Source: Pseudomonas arsenicoxydans (GTDB lineage Bacteria > Pseudomonadota > Gammaproteobacteria > Pseudomonadales > Pseudomonadaceae). From it: 64,000 nucleotides of DNA. The stretch is from the NCBI RefSeq assembly GCF_900103875.1, contig NZ_LT629705.1:3109001-3173000 (forward strand). Direction: 5' to 3'. Below, one piece after another: positions 63,132 through 64,000 of this stretch. The notes beneath the pieces are model-generated. The model did no database searches. It was not told the origin of the DNA and saw nothing but the letters and a program-made list of their open reading frames with translations. Position 1 is the first letter of the stretch. Every line of letters begins with the position of its first letter. The translations under genes were made by a program, and so were the position numbers.

Positions 63132-64000
63132 ATGACTATCAAAGTTGGCATCAATGGTTTCGGTCGGATCGGTCGCCTCGCGCTGCGAGCAGCCTGGAGC
63201 TGGCCAGAGTTCGAATTCGTGCAGATCAACGATCCTGCAGGCGATGCAGCAACCCATGCGCATCTGATCAACTTCGACTCCGTGCATGGTCGTTGGAACA
63301 ACGAAGCAAGCGCCGAAGGCGATCATGTAGTGATTGGCGGTAAGCGCATCAAGGTCACCGCAAACAAAACGATTGCCGAAACCGACTGGTCGGGTTGCGA
63401 TCTGGTGATCGAAGCCAGCGGCAAGATGAAGACTGTGGCGGTGTTGCAGGCCTACCTGGATCAGGGCGTTAAGCGTGTGGTGGTCTGTGCACCGGTCAAG
63501 GAGCAAGGCGCCTTGAACGTGGTGATGGGTGTTAACCAGCACCTGTTCGACCCGGCGCAGCACCGTATTGTCACGGCGGCCTCCTGCACCACCAACTGTC
63601 TGGCACCAGTGGTCAAAGTGATCCACGAGAACCTGGGCATTCGTCACGGCTCGATCACCACCATCCATGACCTGACCAACACCCAGAGCATCCTCGATCA
63701 GCCGCACAAGGATCTGCGCCGCGCCCGCGCTTCAGGCATGAGTCTCATCCCGACCAGTACCGGTTCGGCCACCGCCATTGCGGAAATTTTCCCCGAACTG
63801 CGTGGCCGTCTGAATGGTCACGCGGTGCGCGTACCGCTGGCCAACGCCTCGCTCACAGACTGTGTGTTCGAAGTGGAGCGCGCCACCTCGGTGGATGAAG
63901 TTAATGCGTTGCTCAAAGCAGCAGCAGAAGGCCCGCTGAAAAATATCCTCGGCTATGAAGTACGCCCACTGGTGTCCATCGACTACCGCACTGACCCGCG
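63132..64000 (+). CDS. Glyceraldehyde-3-phosphate dehydrogenase, ArsJ-partner type (partial)
   Basis: The first 289 residues are present, cut by the window end. The NAD motif [15 protein letters not shown], the catalytic [10 protein letters not shown] (Cys near 152) and [20 protein letters not shown] are complete. In ars operons this enzyme makes 1-arseno-3-phosphoglycerate from arsenate and glyceraldehyde 3-phosphate, which ArsJ exports. arsJ is expected just beyond the window. The starting [10 protein letters not shown] fits. Confidence 0.93.
   Translation, partial: MTIKVGINGFGRIGRLALRAAWSWPEFEFVQINDPAGDAATHAHLINFDSVHGRWNNEASAEGDHVVIGGKRIKVTANKTIAETDWSGCDLVIEASGKMKTVAVLQAYLDQGVKRVVVCAPVKEQGALNVVMGVNQHLFDPAQHRIVTAASCTTNCLAPVVKVIHENLGIRHGSITTIHDLTNTQSILDQPHKDLRRARASGMSLIPTSTGSATAIAEIFPELRGRLNGHAVRVPLANASLTDCVFEVERATSVDEVNALLKAAAEGPLKNILGYEVRPLVSIDYRTDP

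Overview
This window looks like the chromosome of a fluorescent-group Pseudomonas. The order of ppsR/ppsA, an esterase, rraA, cmaX-cfrX-cmpX-sigX-oprF, cobA, nasC, nirDB, a phosphatase-kinase, nasA and nasTS is the one known from Pseudomonas. The coding regions are GC-rich, and REP-type palindromes with the GCGGGC core lie between genes.

Region 1 (1-31.9 kb) is ordinary core genome. It holds a truncated EamA exporter and its divergent MocR regulator, PEP synthase and its regulator, and the oprF/sigX envelope-stress block. The complete assimilatory nitrate/nitrite cluster follows, then pyrD, rmf, rlmL, a membrane diguanylate cyclase and dacB. The nitrate cluster shows a consistent control design. 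All three of its transcription units (nirBD-nasC-cobA, nasA-kinase and nasST itself) start from a sigma-54-type -24/-12 promoter. Each then has a leader with two hexaloop hairpins (A at loop position 1, G at position 4) followed by an intrinsic terminator. That is the RNA target of ANTAR proteins, and the ANTAR protein NasT is encoded in the same cluster.

Region 2 (31.9-50 kb) is a patchwork accessory region of lower GC. It begins where a yggL gene breaks off after about 19 codons. A second, diverged and complete yggL lies in the opposite orientation 2 kb further on, next to an ISL3-family IS whose transposase carries an in-frame stop. Then come a three-gene system that fits an ABC-three-component (ABC-3C) conflict system (PD-(D/E)XK effector, middle component, Zn-hook ABC ATPase) and an XRE regulator with a second PD-(D/E)XK nuclease. 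A shortened phosphoesterase follows, then a seryl-tRNA synthetase outside its usual context that overlaps a ParS/MbcA-type antitoxin, and a fragment of a PrlF-type antitoxin. The region ends with a periplasmic sulfatase, its formylglycine-generating enzyme, and a small exported protein whose signal peptide is out of frame at a G7 tract. No integrase was seen.

Region 3 (50.3-64 kb, continuing past the window) is an arsenic island. It holds an MFS exporter with a divergent MarR regulator, an ArsN1-type arsinothricin acetyltransferase, and a flavoprotein with a Cys-rich tail. Arsenite oxidase (aioBA) lies downstream of an arsR and an arsO-like monooxygenase. A divergent ars operon follows: two LMW-PTP-type arsenate reductases, arsR, acr3, arsH, a tyrosine phosphatase and a GAPDH of the ArsJ-partner type. 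Together these could oxidise arsenite, reduce and export arsenate, handle organoarsenicals, and export arsenate as 1-arseno-3-phosphoglycerate if arsJ lies just beyond the window.
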